A stretch of DNA of 64,000 nt from assembly GCA_902560015.1 (NCBI GenBank), contig CACEKA010000001.1, positions 62,001 through 126,000 of the forward strand. The letters run 5' to 3'. Each line of letters begins with the position of its first letter. The stretch's first letter is position 1. This DNA is from an uncultured Pelagibacteraceae bacterium. GTDB taxonomy: Bacteria; Pseudomonadota; Alphaproteobacteria; Pelagibacterales; Pelagibacteraceae. The position numbers and the translations under genes are program-made. The notes under the pieces are model-generated. The model searched no databases. It saw nothing but the letters and a program-made list of their open reading frames with translations, and was not told the DNA's origin. Shown piece by piece: positions 16,391 to 27,349 of the stretch.

Positions 16391-19104
16391 TAACTATGTC
16401 TTGGACAAGGTTCTTCACTTATTTTCCAACAAACTGGACACTTTGATCCTTTAGCTTTTGTGGTATTTACTATTGTTTCTGATTTTTCTTCAAAAATGAT
16501 CTCAGCTTTTGAAGTTATACATAATTCTGAAAAATCAATATTTTGAGTAATATTTTTAAAATTATTATCTAAATTAATTTTTAATTCTGCTTCTAAACTA
16601 GACCCTATTTCCTTACTAGCTCTTTTCTCCTCAATACTAATATTACAAATATTTCTAATTTTAATTAATTCTTGCCATTTTAGATTTAGAATATCATTTT
16701 TAAATTTTTCTGGAAATTCAAAGAACTTTTCTAAATGAATACTTTTATCGTTTTTAAAAAGTAACTTATAAATTTCTTCAGTTGTAAAAGAGAGAATTGG
16801 TGCAAACCACCTTAACAAAGAATTTAATATTATATTTAACAATATAATTGTTGATTGTCTTTTTTTTGAATTTATTGGATCGCAATACAAAGTATCTTTT
16901 CTTATATCAAAATAAAAAGCTGATAAATCGACAGTACAAAAATTTAATAACTCTTTATATAAGTTATGAAAATCATAGTTATTAAAATAATTTTTAAAAT
17001 TTTTATTTAATATATATATCTTATGAAGCATAAACTGCTCTAACTCAGGTAAATCTGCTAAATCTATTTTTTCTAAATCAATTTTTTCAAAGTTATCGTT
17101 AAGATTGCCAAGTAAATATCTAAACGTATTTCTAATTTTTCTATAAGAATCAGCATGCTGATCTAAAATAGAGTGATCAATTCTTAAATCTTCAGCATAA
17201 TTAGAGGATGCTACCCATATTCTTAAAATATCAGCTCCATATTTCTTTAAAATATCTTCTGGAGAAATTACGTTACCTAATGATTTTGACATTTTTAAAC
17301 CTTTGCCATCAACAACAAACCCATGAGATAAAATTGACTCGAATGGAGCTCTACCTCTAGTTCCACAAGACTCAAGTAGTGAAGAATGAAACCATCCCCT
17401 GTGCTGATCTGAACCTTCTAAATACATAGATGCTGGCCATTTCAAATCTTCTCTTTTTTCTAAAACAAATGAATGAGTGGAACCACTATCAAACCATACT
17501 TCAACTATATCGCTGAGTTTTTCATAATCATCAGATTTGTATTTTTCACCCAAAAATCTTTGAGGACTATCTGAAAACCAACAATCAGAGCCTTCTTTTT
17601 CATAGATGTTAGCAATATTTTCATTAACTTCGTCATCAACTAAGATTTCTTTTGTTTTTTTATTAACAAAAATTGGAAGTGGTACTCCCCAAACTCTTTG
17701 TCGAGACACACACCAATCAGGTCTAGTTTCTATCATTGCTTTTAACCTCTCTTTTCCCTTACTTGGATAAAAAGTTGTTTCATCAAGAGCTTTTAAAGCC
17801 TTATCTCTCAATTTATGACTTTCCATAGATATAAACCATTGAGGCGTTGCTCTATGAACAAGTGGAGCCTTTGATCTCCATGAGTGCGGGTAAGAATGAA
17901 CTAACTCACCATTTGATAATAATTGTTTTTGTTCCTTAAGTTTTTCAATAACAATTGGATTAGCTTTAAAAATATGAATACCCTCAAATAATTGAACATT
18001 TTTTGTATACTTTCCATCTCCATCGACTGTTTCAATTGCTTTAATTCCATGATTTAAACATAAATTAAAATCATCTGGCCCGTGACTTGGTGCACAATGA
18101 ACAATACCTGTCCCTTGCTCTGTTGTTACAAACCTAGCTTCCAGCATTGGAATATCATATTCATAACCTAATTTAAAAAATGGATGCTTACAGATTGTAT
18201 CTTTAAGATCTTTTCCTTTAAATTTTTTAATTAATTGAAAATTTTCTATTGAACAATCTTTGATAACTGAGTCTAATAAAGCTTCAGCAATAACTATCTT
18301 TTTATTTTTAAAATCACCCTCGTCATGTAATTCAATTAATATATAATCTAGAGCTTCATTAAAAGCTAAAGCCTTATTTGCCGGTATTGTCCATGGAGTT
18401 GTTGTCCATATTACAATCTCACTATTTTCAAGTTCTTTAATTTTAGATGTTTTCACTGGAAACAATGTATAGATAGTATCTGATTTATGGTCTTGATACT
18501 CAACTTCTGCATCTGCTAGAGCAGTTTTTTCAACTGTGGACCATAATACAGGTTTAAAACCTCTATATAAACTTCCTTCTTTTAAAAATTTTCCTAATTC
18601 TCTTACTATCTGTGCTTCAGCATCATAGCTCATTGTAGAGTAATAATTTTCCCAATCTCCAACAACTCCTAATCTTTTAAATTGACCTTTATGAACCTCT
18701 ATCCATTTTTCAGCAAAAGACCTGCACTCTTTTCTAAATTCAACAATTGGAACTTCATTTTTATTCTTTTTATTTTTTTTGTATTGTTCTTCAATTTTCC
18801 ACTCAATTGGTAAACCATGACAATCCCATCCAGGAACATATATCGAGTCTTTCCCATCCATTTGATGAAATTTTACAATTATATCTTTTAAAATTTTATT
18901 GAGAGCAGTTCCCATGTGAATATTTCCATTTGCATATGGCGGCCCATCATGAAGAACAAATTTTTCTTTTCCTTTGCTAGAACTTCTTAACTCTTCATAA
19001 AGATTTATTTTCTTCCAATATTCTAATATTTCTGGCTCTCTTACCGGTAAATTAGCTTTCATTGAAAAAGCAGTTTTGGGAAGATTTATCTGTGACTTAT
19101 TCAT
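16390..19104 (-). CDS. ileS: Isoleucyl-tRNA synthetase
   Basis: A class I synthetase of 904 residues. HIGH appears as HMGT (63-66) in PPYANGNIHMGTALNK, and KMSKS in GLKMSKSLGNV. The editing domain shows WTTTPWTIPAN. The extreme C-terminus keeps the zinc-binding CPVCW...CPRH motif, so this is the bacterial type with a C-terminal zinc finger. It overlaps ribF upstream by 4 bases and lspA downstream by one, giving the widespread ribF-ileS-lspA order. Confidence 0.97.
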   Translation of the reverse strand: MNKSQINLPKTAFSMKANLPVREPEILEYWKKINLYEELRSSSKGKEKFVLHDGPPYANGNIHMGTALNKILKDIIVKFHQMDGKDSIYVPGWDCHGLPIEWKIEEQYKKNKKNKNEVPIVEFRKECRSFAEKWIEVHKGQFKRLGVVGDWENYYSTMSYDAEAQIVRELGKFLKEGSLYRGFKPVLWSTVEKTALADAEVEYQDHKSDTIYTLFPVKTSKIKELENSEIVIWTTTPWTIPANKALAFNEALDYILIELHDEGDFKNKKIVIAEALLDSVIKDCSIENFQLIKKFKGKDLKDTICKHPFFKLGYEYDIPMLEARFVTTEQGTGIVHCAPSHGPDDFNLCLNHGIKAIETVDGDGKYTKNVQLFEGIHIFKANPIVIEKLKEQKQLLSNGELVHSYPHSWRSKAPLVHRATPQWFISMESHKLRDKALKALDETTFYPSKGKERLKAMIETRPDWCVSRQRVWGVPLPIFVNKKTKEILVDDEVNENIANIYEKEGSDCWFSDSPQRFLGEKYKSDDYEKLSDIVEVWFDSGSTHSFVLEKREDLKWPASMYLEGSDQHRGWFHSSLLESCGTRGRAPFESILSHGFVVDGKGLKMSKSLGNVISPEDILKKYGADILRIWVASSNYAEDLRIDHSILDQHADSYRKIRNTFRYLLGNLNDNFEKIDLEKIDLADLPELEQFMLHKIYILNKNFKNYFNNYDFHNLYKELLNFCTVDLSAFYFDIRKDTLYCDPINSKKRQSTIILLNIILNSLLRWFAPILSFTTEEIYKLLFKNDKSIHLEKFFEFPEKFKNDILNLKWQELIKIRNICNISIEEKRASKEIGSSLEAELKINLDNNFKNITQNIDFSELCITSKAEIIFEEKSETIVNTTKAKGSKCPVCWKISEEPCPRHS

Positions 19105-20024
19105 TTTGTTTTTTTAGCAATCATCAAATCAGTTTGAATTTGGGTTTTTAGCTGATCAACATTTTTAAATTTTTTTTCTTTTCTTATAAATTTTAAAAAT
19201 TCAACTGATAAATACTTATTATAAAGATTGCCAGAAAAATTAAATAAATGAACCTCTAATAATATTTTTTTTTGATTAAATGTAGGTCTATAGCCAAGAT
19301 TAGCTATCCCTTTTATATATTTTGAATTATTTTTTCTTAAAACCTTAACAGCATAAACTCCAGGTTTTGCTAGAACATAATCCTTAATACTTACATTACA
19401 TGTTGGAAACCCAATTTTTTTTCCAATTTGTCGTCCTTTTTGAACAATACCAACAATAGACCAATTTCTACCTAAAAGTTTATTTGCTTTTTCTAAAAAA
19501 CCATTTTCTAAAAGATTTCTTATAAGGGTAGATGACACTACTTTTTGATTAACAATTAGAGGTTTTGGTTCAATAACTTTATATTTATATTTTTTTTCAT
19601 TTTTAATAAGCAGATTTACATCTCCTTCTCTTTTATTACCAAATCTAAAATTATTGCTTACAAAAATAAACTTGGCATTTAATTTTTGATAAAGAATATT
19701 TTTAATAAAATTAATTGATTTAGTTTTAGAAAAAGTCTTATCAAATTTTTTTGTTGCTATAAAATCAACGCCTAAGTTATTTAATAAATCAATTTTTTGA
19801 TTTATACTTGAAAGTCTAAAATTTTTTAAAGATTGATTAAAAAACATTTTTGGCATTGGATCAAAATTTATTACACCAATTTTTAAATTATATTTTTTTT
19901 TATAAAATTGAGCTAATTTAAATAATTTTTGATGTCCAAGATGAACTCCATCAAAATTACCAATTAAAATTATGGACCCTTTATGATTTTTATTGATATT
20001 AAAATTTTTGTATAATTTTACCAT
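19101..20024 (-). CDS. ribF: Bifunctional riboflavin kinase / FAD synthetase
   Basis: RibF makes FMN and FAD from riboflavin. The N-terminal nucleotidyltransferase domain has IGNFDGVHLGHQ; the C-terminal flavokinase domain has GRQIGKKIGFPTCNV and KPGVYAVKV. In the flavokinase PTAN motif the alanine is cysteine (PTCN). Length 307 is normal. It overlaps the HAD gene upstream by 7 bases and ileS downstream by 4. Confidence 0.95.
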   Translation of the reverse strand: MVKLYKNFNINKNHKGSIILIGNFDGVHLGHQKLFKLAQFYKKKYNLKIGVINFDPMPKMFFNQSLKNFRLSSINQKIDLLNNLGVDFIATKKFDKTFSKTKSINFIKNILYQKLNAKFIFVSNNFRFGNKREGDVNLLIKNEKKYKYKVIEPKPLIVNQKVVSSTLIRNLLENGFLEKANKLLGRNWSIVGIVQKGRQIGKKIGFPTCNVSIKDYVLAKPGVYAVKVLRKNNSKYIKGIANLGYRPTFNQKKILLEVHLFNFSGNLYNKYLSVEFLKFIRKEKKFKNVDQLKTQIQTDLMIAKKTK

Positions 20025-20836
20025 TTTAAATCTGACTGCATGAAGTTTACAATTGACTCATATTGTTTTGATACATTTTCTATTCCACTATCTTTAATTT
20101 CATTTTTATGAACACCATTAGAAATTAACAAAGAGTCGTAGTTTAAAAGATTTGCACCTTTTATATCAGTATTTAGATTGTCTCCAATTGATAAAATTTT
20201 TTTGTTTTTATTATTTATTGATTGATTGTAAACCTCTGGATAAGGTTTACCAAAATAAACAACATTTCCTCCTAATTTTTCAAATACCATTGCAACAGAC
20301 CCAGCACATAACTCTCTTTTATTTCCTTTATCAACAATTAAGTCTGGATTCGTACATATCATTTTTTTGTCTATATATTTTTCTAATAAATTTTTATAAT
20401 AATTTAAATCGTCAAAATGCTCATCAAACAAACCTGTGCATAGGATATAATCAGACTCATTAATTTCATTTGACTTATAATTTTTAAAATCTTTAAACAA
20501 ATCATAATCTTTCGGTGGACCAATATGAAAAAAAAATTTTGTGGTATAAAATTTTTTCAAATAAGAGAGGGCAGCTTGTCCTGAGGTAAACACATGATCT
20601 CTTAAAACTTTTTCCATACCCATTTTTTCAAGCTGCATAGTGACAACAAATGTGGGTCTTGGTGCATTTGTTAAAAGAACAAAATTCTTATTTATTTTAG
20701 ATAATTCTTTAAGCACGTTAATTGCCTGCTCGTGAAGATTAATCCCATTATGAACAACACCCCACAGATCAATGTAGAACAGATCATAATTATCAGCAAT
20801 TGATCTAAGTCCCTCTAAATCTAAATTTTTAGTCAT
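20018..20836 (-). CDS. HAD family IIA hydrolase (TIGR01459 type)
   Basis: A 272-residue cytosolic HAD hydrolase with motif I DLWGVVHNG (nucleophile D23), motif II LLTNAPRP and motif III/IV FGKPYPEVY...SIGDNLNTDIKGA. The spacing puts the cap between motifs II and III, as in subfamily IIA (NagD/CECR5-like), and the sequence matches the alphaproteobacterial TIGR01459 group. The substrate is not known. It starts the ribF-ileS-lspA transcript and is divergent from groES by about 120 bases. Confidence 0.85.
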   Translation of the reverse strand: MTKNLDLEGLRSIADNYDLFYIDLWGVVHNGINLHEQAINVLKELSKINKNFVLLTNAPRPTFVVTMQLEKMGMEKVLRDHVFTSGQAALSYLKKFYTTKFFFHIGPPKDYDLFKDFKNYKSNEINESDYILCTGLFDEHFDDLNYYKNLLEKYIDKKMICTNPDLIVDKGNKRELCAGSVAMVFEKLGGNVVYFGKPYPEVYNQSINNKNKKILSIGDNLNTDIKGANLLNYDSLLISNGVHKNEIKDSGIENVSKQYESIVNFMQSDLKW

Positions 20837-20903
20837 ATTTTAAGGTATATCGCATAAAATCGACATTTTCCTAGCATTAATACTAACATATTACTTATCT
20901 TAT

Positions 20904-20931
20904 CTTGAAATAGTCTCTGTAATATCTATAT
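20904..20931 (+). promoter_or_regulatory. Heat-shock (RpoH-type) promoter of groESL
   Basis: CTTGAAA (CTTG at 20904-20907) is followed after 17 bases by TCTATAT (20925-20931). This fits the alphaproteobacterial sigma-32 pattern CTTG-N17-CYTATNT with one mismatch. Transcription would start near 20938, leaving a short leader of about 20 bases with AAGGAG (20948-20953) before groES. Confidence 0.7.
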
Positions 20932-20957
20932 GAAGACAATATTTATAAAGGAGAATT

Positions 20958-21248
20958 ATGAAGTTTAAACCGTTACATGACAGAGTATTAATCGAAGTTT
21001 TAGACAGCAGTGAAAAAACTGCTGGTGGAATAATCATCCCAGATACAGCTCAAGAAAAACCTCAAGAAGGTAAAGTAGTAGCTGTTGGTGGTGGAGCAAA
21101 AACAGAAGATGGAAAGTTAATTCCAATGGATGTTAAAGTTGGTGACAAAGTTTTATTTGGCAAATGGTCAGGAACTGAAGTTAAAATTGATGGTAAAGAA
21201 TACAGCATAATGAAAGAGTCAGACATTATGGGTATTTCAGGTAAATAA
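20958..21248 (+). CDS. groS: Co-chaperonin GroES
   Basis: The 96-residue protein is a full Gro[15 protein letters not shown] at the start, the mobile loop [20 protein letters not shown], and [21 protein letters not shown] near the end. Seven copies cap the GroEL chamber during folding. It is followed after 23 bases by groEL with its own AAAGGAG ribosome site and is preceded by an RpoH-type promoter. Confidence 0.98.
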   Translation: MKFKPLHDRVLIEVLDSSEKTAGGIIIPDTAQEKPQEGKVVAVGGGAKTEDGKLIPMDVKVGDKVLFGKWSGTEVKIDGKEYSIMKESDIMGISGK

Positions 21249-21253
21249 TTTAA

Positions 21254-22933
<1,680 letters not shown>

Positions 22934-22958
22934 TCGTTCTACTCAAATTTTAAATTCA

Positions 22959-22990
22959 AAAAGGGCAGTTTTTACTGCCCTTTTTTTTTA
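22959..22990 (+). terminator. Intrinsic terminator after groEL
   Basis: AAGGGCAGT and ACTGCCCTT form a perfect stem around a TTTT loop, followed by a run of nine T. This is the clearest terminator in the window. Confidence 0.92.
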
Positions 22991-23023
22991 TGTATTATTT
23001 CTAAAAATATTTTAAAAAAAATT

Positions 23024-23611
23024 GTGAATAAAAAAATTTTAATTTTACTAACATTATTAATTTATCCATTGCCAGTGTTTGCTCATAATATAATGGAGAG
23101 AGTTGGATTTTATGATGGTCTTTCTCATCCAGTTTTAGGATTAGATCATCTGATTGCAATGGTAAGTGTTGGGATAATATCTGCTCAGATCGGTGGTAGG
23201 GCTATTTGGACTGTACCTTCCATTTTTGTGGTCTTAATGACAATTGGAGGTTTATTTGGATTTTTATTAATTGTTGAAGAGTTTTATTTTGTAGAAATTG
23301 GAATTGTGTTTTCTGTAATCCTTTTAGGAGTTGGAATTAGTATTGAAAATAAAATTCCAATAAAATTAATAATGGTCTTTGTAGCAACCTTTGGTCTATT
23401 TCATGGAATTGCTCATGGATTAGAGGTGCCAGCAGCTGCAAACCCTATTTTATTTGTTTTAGGTTTCATTTTTGGAACAACAACTCTTCATTTACTAGGT
23501 GTTGTAATTGGTCACTTATCAATTAAAAATAATATATCTTTAATTTTATTGCGCTTAATAGGAGCATCTTTTGCTATTTATGGAATTTTACTACTTAATC
23601 AAATTTTTTAA
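23024..23611 (+). CDS. HupE/UreJ family membrane protein
   Basis: The 195-residue protein has a signal peptide (to about 20, PVFA|HN) and six hydrophobic segments. It carries the family signatures GLSHPVLGLDHLIAMVSVG and LFHGIAHGLEVP. HupE/UreJ proteins are considered nickel or cobalt permeases, but many marine members stand alone, as here, with no hydrogenase or urease nearby. Histidines at the exported N-terminus and in both motifs could bind metal. The start is GTG; no upstream ATG is in frame and no clear ribosome site is seen. Confidence 0.85.
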   Translation: MNKKILILLTLLIYPLPVFAHNIMERVGFYDGLSHPVLGLDHLIAMVSVGIISAQIGGRAIWTVPSIFVVLMTIGGLFGFLLIVEEFYFVEIGIVFSVILLGVGISIENKIPIKLIMVFVATFGLFHGIAHGLEVPAAANPILFVLGFIFGTTTLHLLGVVIGHLSIKNNISLILLRLIGASFAIYGILLLNQIF

Positions 23612-23653
23612 AAAATTATAAGATAATTTTTAAAAGAATGATAAAGTAACTTA

Positions 23654-23767
23654 ATGTCAAAAAGATATAGCGGAAAATCATTTAAAGACTCAAGTGTTAG
23701 CAAAAAACCAAAACTAAGCCTTAAAGAAAAAAGGAAAATAAAAAAAGAAAAAGCTAAAAAGTCTTAA
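23654..23767 (+). CDS. Hypothetical 37-residue basic protein
   Basis: A small reading frame, MSKRYSGKSFKDSSVSKKP followed by a Lys-rich end (KEKRKIKKEKAKKS). About 40 percent of residues are Lys or Arg. It starts at an ATG 42 bases after hupE and ends 3 bases from the stop of the convergent DEAD-box helicase, so it exactly fills the gap. In a genome with hardly any spacers this placement suggests a real gene. I do not recognise the family. RNA or ribosome binding is possible from composition only. Confidence 0.5.
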   Translation: MSKRYSGKSFKDSSVSKKPKLSLKEKRKIKKEKAKKS

Positions 23768-23770
23768 AAA

Positions 23771-25345
23771 TTATCTTCTTTTTTTATTGTGTTTTTTAAA
23801 AGTAAAATTTTTTGGTCTTCTGTTTCTACTTTTAAACTTTTTCTTACCTTTAAAATTAAATTTTTTTCTTTCTCCGTCTAATGATGGATTTTCAGACTGT
23901 TTTTTTTCAAGATACTTTGGATTATTTGTCAAACCAGCTGGTTTTGTTTGTTTTTTTTTAAAAAATTTTTTCTTTCCTCTGAAACTATAATCTTTTTTTT
24001 TCATCTCTATAGAGAGTTTTTTAGATCTTCCTTTTCCAAAAGATTTTCTTTTATCCTTAAAATTTGATTTTTTCTTAAATCCTAATTCACTATTATCACT
24101 GTTTCTTCTTGATTTATCACGTTCTCCTTTTGCAAAGGATCTTCTTTTTTCTTTAAAATTAAATTTCTTTTCTTCTCTTAATTTTCTTTTTTTATTATTA
24201 GGCCCCTTACCTCTTCTTTTAGTTTTTGAATTTCTTCTTAAATTATTAGAGACTGATTTAAAATTTGGATCAATCAATTTATTTATTGAATTCCACATCG
24301 ATCTATCATCAGGCGTCAAAAAGGTTAGAGCAGATCCATCAGATCCTGCTCTAGCTGTCCTTCCTATTCTATGAACATAGTCTTCTGGAACTTGAGGAAG
24401 ATCATAATTAATAACATGCTGAATTAATGGTATATCAAGGCCTCTAGCCGCAACATCAGTTGCTATCAAAATTCTTTTTAAGCCTTTTCTAAAAGAATTA
24501 ATTACACGATCTCTTTTACTTTGTCGAAGGTCTCCATGAATAGCATCTGCAGAATGTCCTTCTTCTTTAAGACGCTTAACCATTTTATCTGCACTTCTTT
24601 TAGTTTTAACAAAAACTAAAATTGAACCCTTTCTGGCTAAAAATTGATCTATTAATTCATCATATTTATTTTCTTTAAAAACCTGAAGTGTTTCTTGCTT
24701 AATCTTAGCTATTGGGACTGATGTGGCTCCAGTAGAAATTCTTTCAGGCTTATTTAAGTATCTTTCTGAAATTCTTAAAATATTTTGAGGTAATGTTGCT
24801 GAAAAAAGTAATGTTTGATGATCTTTTGGTACAAATTTTAAAACCATCTCAATTTGTGGAGTAAACCCCATATCTAACATTCTATCTGTTTCATCTAACA
24901 CCAAATATTTTGTTGCTGATAAATTCAAACTTTTCCTTTTTAAGTGATCATTTATTCTACCAGGTGTACCTACTATTATTCTTGACCTATTTCCTAGTTG
25001 TCTAAGTTGTTTTTGCATAGACTCTCCGCCAATAAGTAAGGCTGTTTTGATATTGATTTTATCACTAATAATACTTTTAATTGCTTCCATGACTTGGGTG
25101 GCTAATTCTCTTGTTGGACACATCACAAGTGCAAAAGCATTTTTATCTAAAATTAATTTATTAATTAATGGAATACTGAAGGCTAACGTTTTTCCTGTTC
25201 CTGTTTGTGCGGTTCCTAAAATATCTTTACCCTCTAATGCAGCAGGAATTGCCATACCTTGAATAGGAGTTGGTTTGGTAAAATTCATTTTATTTAATGA
25301 ATTTTTTAACGAGTCTTCTATTTTTAATAATTTAAAATTTTCCAT
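23771..25345 (-). CDS. DEAD-box RNA helicase with basic repeat tail
   Basis: An RhlE-like ATP-dependent RNA helicase. Core motifs in order: Q motif FTKPTPIQ (22-29), AQTGTGKT (46-53), PTRELA (77-82), TPGR (127-130), motif II DETD (151-154), SAT (182-184), ATDVAARGLDIP and HRIGRTARAG (325-334). Motif II is DETD where DEAD is usual; the codon is a clear ACA. From about 366 to 524 the protein is a very basic tail with four loose repeats of the type (K)F-N-F-K-x-K-R-K-S-F-x-K-G, probably unstructured and RNA-binding. Likely roles are ribosome assembly or mRNA remodelling. It is convergent with a 37-residue basic gene. Confidence 0.92.
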   Translation of the reverse strand: MENFKLLKIEDSLKNSLNKMNFTKPTPIQGMAIPAALEGKDILGTAQTGTGKTLAFSIPLINKLILDKNAFALVMCPTRELATQVMEAIKSIISDKINIKTALLIGGESMQKQLRQLGNRSRIIVGTPGRINDHLKRKSLNLSATKYLVLDETDRMLDMGFTPQIEMVLKFVPKDHQTLLFSATLPQNILRISERYLNKPERISTGATSVPIAKIKQETLQVFKENKYDELIDQFLARKGSILVFVKTKRSADKMVKRLKEEGHSADAIHGDLRQSKRDRVINSFRKGLKRILIATDVAARGLDIPLIQHVINYDLPQVPEDYVHRIGRTARAGSDGSALTFLTPDDRSMWNSINKLIDPNFKSVSNNLRRNSKTKRRGKGPNNKKRKLREEKKFNFKEKRRSFAKGERDKSRRNSDNSELGFKKKSNFKDKRKSFGKGRSKKLSIEMKKKDYSFRGKKKFFKKKQTKPAGLTNNPKYLEKKQSENPSLDGERKKFNFKGKKKFKSRNRRPKNFTFKKHNKKRR

Positions 25346-25522
25346 TTAATGAATTTGAAATATAGATAATGATTCTTTATTGCTGCTAATTTTATTGCGA
25401 TATCTATATGTTTTTAAAACAATCACAAGAAATGAATTTTTTGTTAATGTCAATTTATCAAGTAAATACTGACTTTTTTTAAGTTTTCAAATTAAAGAAT
25501 TAATGTATAAGAGCCACAATTT

Positions 25523-27349
25523 ATGAACAACAATATCAGAAACATCACCATCATCGCACACGTTGACCACGGTAAGACTACCTTAATTGATAATCTAATG
25601 AAACAAAGTGGATCATTTAGAGAGAATGAAGTTGTTGATGAAAGATTAATGGACTCAGGTGAGCTTGAAAAAGAAAGAGGAATTACAATTTTGGCAAAAC
25701 CAGCGTCGATTAATTGGAAAGACTCTAGAGTAAATATAATTGATACTCCGGGACACAGAGATTTTGCTGCAGAAGTTGAAAGAGTGTTAAGTATGGCAGA
25801 TGGTGCTTTATTACTTATAGACTCAGCTGAAGGTGTAATGCCACAAACTAAATTTGTATTATCTAAAGCTCTTAGACAAGGATTAAAGCCAATTGTTGTA
25901 ATAAACAAATTAGATAAGGCAGATCAAAGAGCAAATGAAGTTTTAGATGAAACTTTTGATTTATTTGTAAGTTTAGATGCAAATGAAGAGCAATTAGATT
26001 TTCCAGTTATATATGCAAGTGGTAGATCAGGATGGGCAGATAAAGAAGTTGATGGTCCTAGAGAAAATTTAAATCCGCTTTTAGATTTAATCGTTGATCA
26101 TGTAAAACCTGCTGAACTAGATAAAACTAAACCTTTTGCAATGCTATCAACACTTCTTTATGCAGATAGCTTTTTAGGAAGAAGTTTGGTTGGAAGAATT
26201 ACTCAAGGAACCGCTAAAGCAAATCAGTCAATTAAAGCTATAAATTTAAGCGGTGAAAAAGTTGATGAAGGAAAATTAACTAAAATTTTTAGATATGAAG
26301 GTACAAAAAAGGTTCCAATTGAAGTTGGTGAAGCTGGTGACATCGTAGTAGTAGCTGGATTAGAAAAAGCTAACGTTGCCGATACTATTTGTGATCCAGA
26401 GGTTATTGAACCAATTCCAGCAACACCTATAGATCCACCAACAATGTCTATTACAATTACAGTAAACACTTCTCCTTTGGCAGGAACTGAAGGTAAAAAA
26501 CTTACAAGTACTCAAATTAGAGATAGACTGCTTCAAGAAGCTCAAAATAATGTTGGTATTACTTTTTCAGAAAATAATGGTAATGATTCTTTTGTAGTAA
26601 GTGGACGTGGTGAACTTATGTTAGAAATTTTACTGACTCAAATGAGAAGAGAAGGCTTTGAAATGACAGTAAGTCCTCCTAAAGTATTATATAAAACTGA
26701 TGAAAATGGGAATAAGCTTGAGCCTATTGAGGAAATAACTATGGATTTAGATGAAGAACATTCGTCTAAAGTAATTGACTCGATGAACAGAAGAAAAGGT
26801 AAGCTCATTGATTTAAAAGATACTGGTAAAGATAAAAAAAGATTAATATTTCATGCACCAACAAGAGGTTTAATGGGATATACGAGTAGGTTTTTAACTC
26901 TTACAAAAGGAAATGGTGTAATCAATAGAATATTCCATGCTTATGGACCTTTTGAAGGGGATATGGAGGGCAGAAGAAACGGTGCTTTAATTTCAATGGA
27001 AAAAGGTAAAGCGGTTGCTTTTGCTATATTTAATTTGCAGGCTAGAGGAGAAATGTTTGTAACTCATAATGATCCTGTGTACCCAGGGATGATTGTGGGA
27101 TTATCTCCAAAACCTGGTGATATGATTATTAATGTTATGAAGGGTAAGAAGCTAACTAACATGAGAACTCAAGGAACAGATGAAAATGTTGTGTTAACCC
27201 CAGTTAGAAAAATGTCTATAGCAGAACAGTTAAGTATGCTGAATACTGATGAAGCATTAGAAATCACACCAGATTCATGTAGATTAAGAAAAGCAATTTT
27301 AGATCCACATGAAAGAAAGAAAAGTGAAAAGTCTGGGGCTGCAGCCTAA
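25523..27349 (+). CDS. typA: Ribosome-associated GTPase TypA/BipA
   Basis: TypA is a translational GTPase that binds the ribosome under stress and helps 50S assembly. The 608-residue protein has G1 AHVDHGKTT (12-20), the G2 region EKERGITI, G3 DTPGHRDF, G4 NKLD and the TypA-specific C-terminal block (GTDENVVLTPVRKMS, then ALEITPDSCRLRK). It is a full-length single gene. Its last 4 bases overlap the convergent YczE-type gene. Confidence 0.96.
   Translation: MNNNIRNITIIAHVDHGKTTLIDNLMKQSGSFRENEVVDERLMDSGELEKERGITILAKPASINWKDSRVNIIDTPGHRDFAAEVERVLSMADGALLLIDSAEGVMPQTKFVLSKALRQGLKPIVVINKLDKADQRANEVLDETFDLFVSLDANEEQLDFPVIYASGRSGWADKEVDGPRENLNPLLDLIVDHVKPAELDKTKPFAMLSTLLYADSFLGRSLVGRITQGTAKANQSIKAINLSGEKVDEGKLTKIFRYEGTKKVPIEVGEAGDIVVVAGLEKANVADTICDPEVIEPIPATPIDPPTMSITITVNTSPLAGTEGKKLTSTQIRDRLLQEAQNNVGITFSENNGNDSFVVSGRGELMLEILLTQMRREGFEMTVSPPKVLYKTDENGNKLEPIEEITMDLDEEHSSKVIDSMNRRKGKLIDLKDTGKDKKRLIFHAPTRGLMGYTSRFLTLTKGNGVINRIFHAYGPFEGDMEGRRNGALISMEKGKAVAFAIFNLQARGEMFVTHNDPVYPGMIVGLSPKPGDMIINVMKGKKLTNMRTQGTDENVVLTPVRKMSIAEQLSMLNTDEALEITPDSCRLRKAILDPHERKKSEKSGAAA

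Noticed and set aside
23024-23611. HupE/UreJ as the nickel carrier for a urease that would use the urea from purine degradation
   Set aside because: No urease gene is in the window and the gene is about 17 kb from the island, alone. The link cannot be supported from this sequence.
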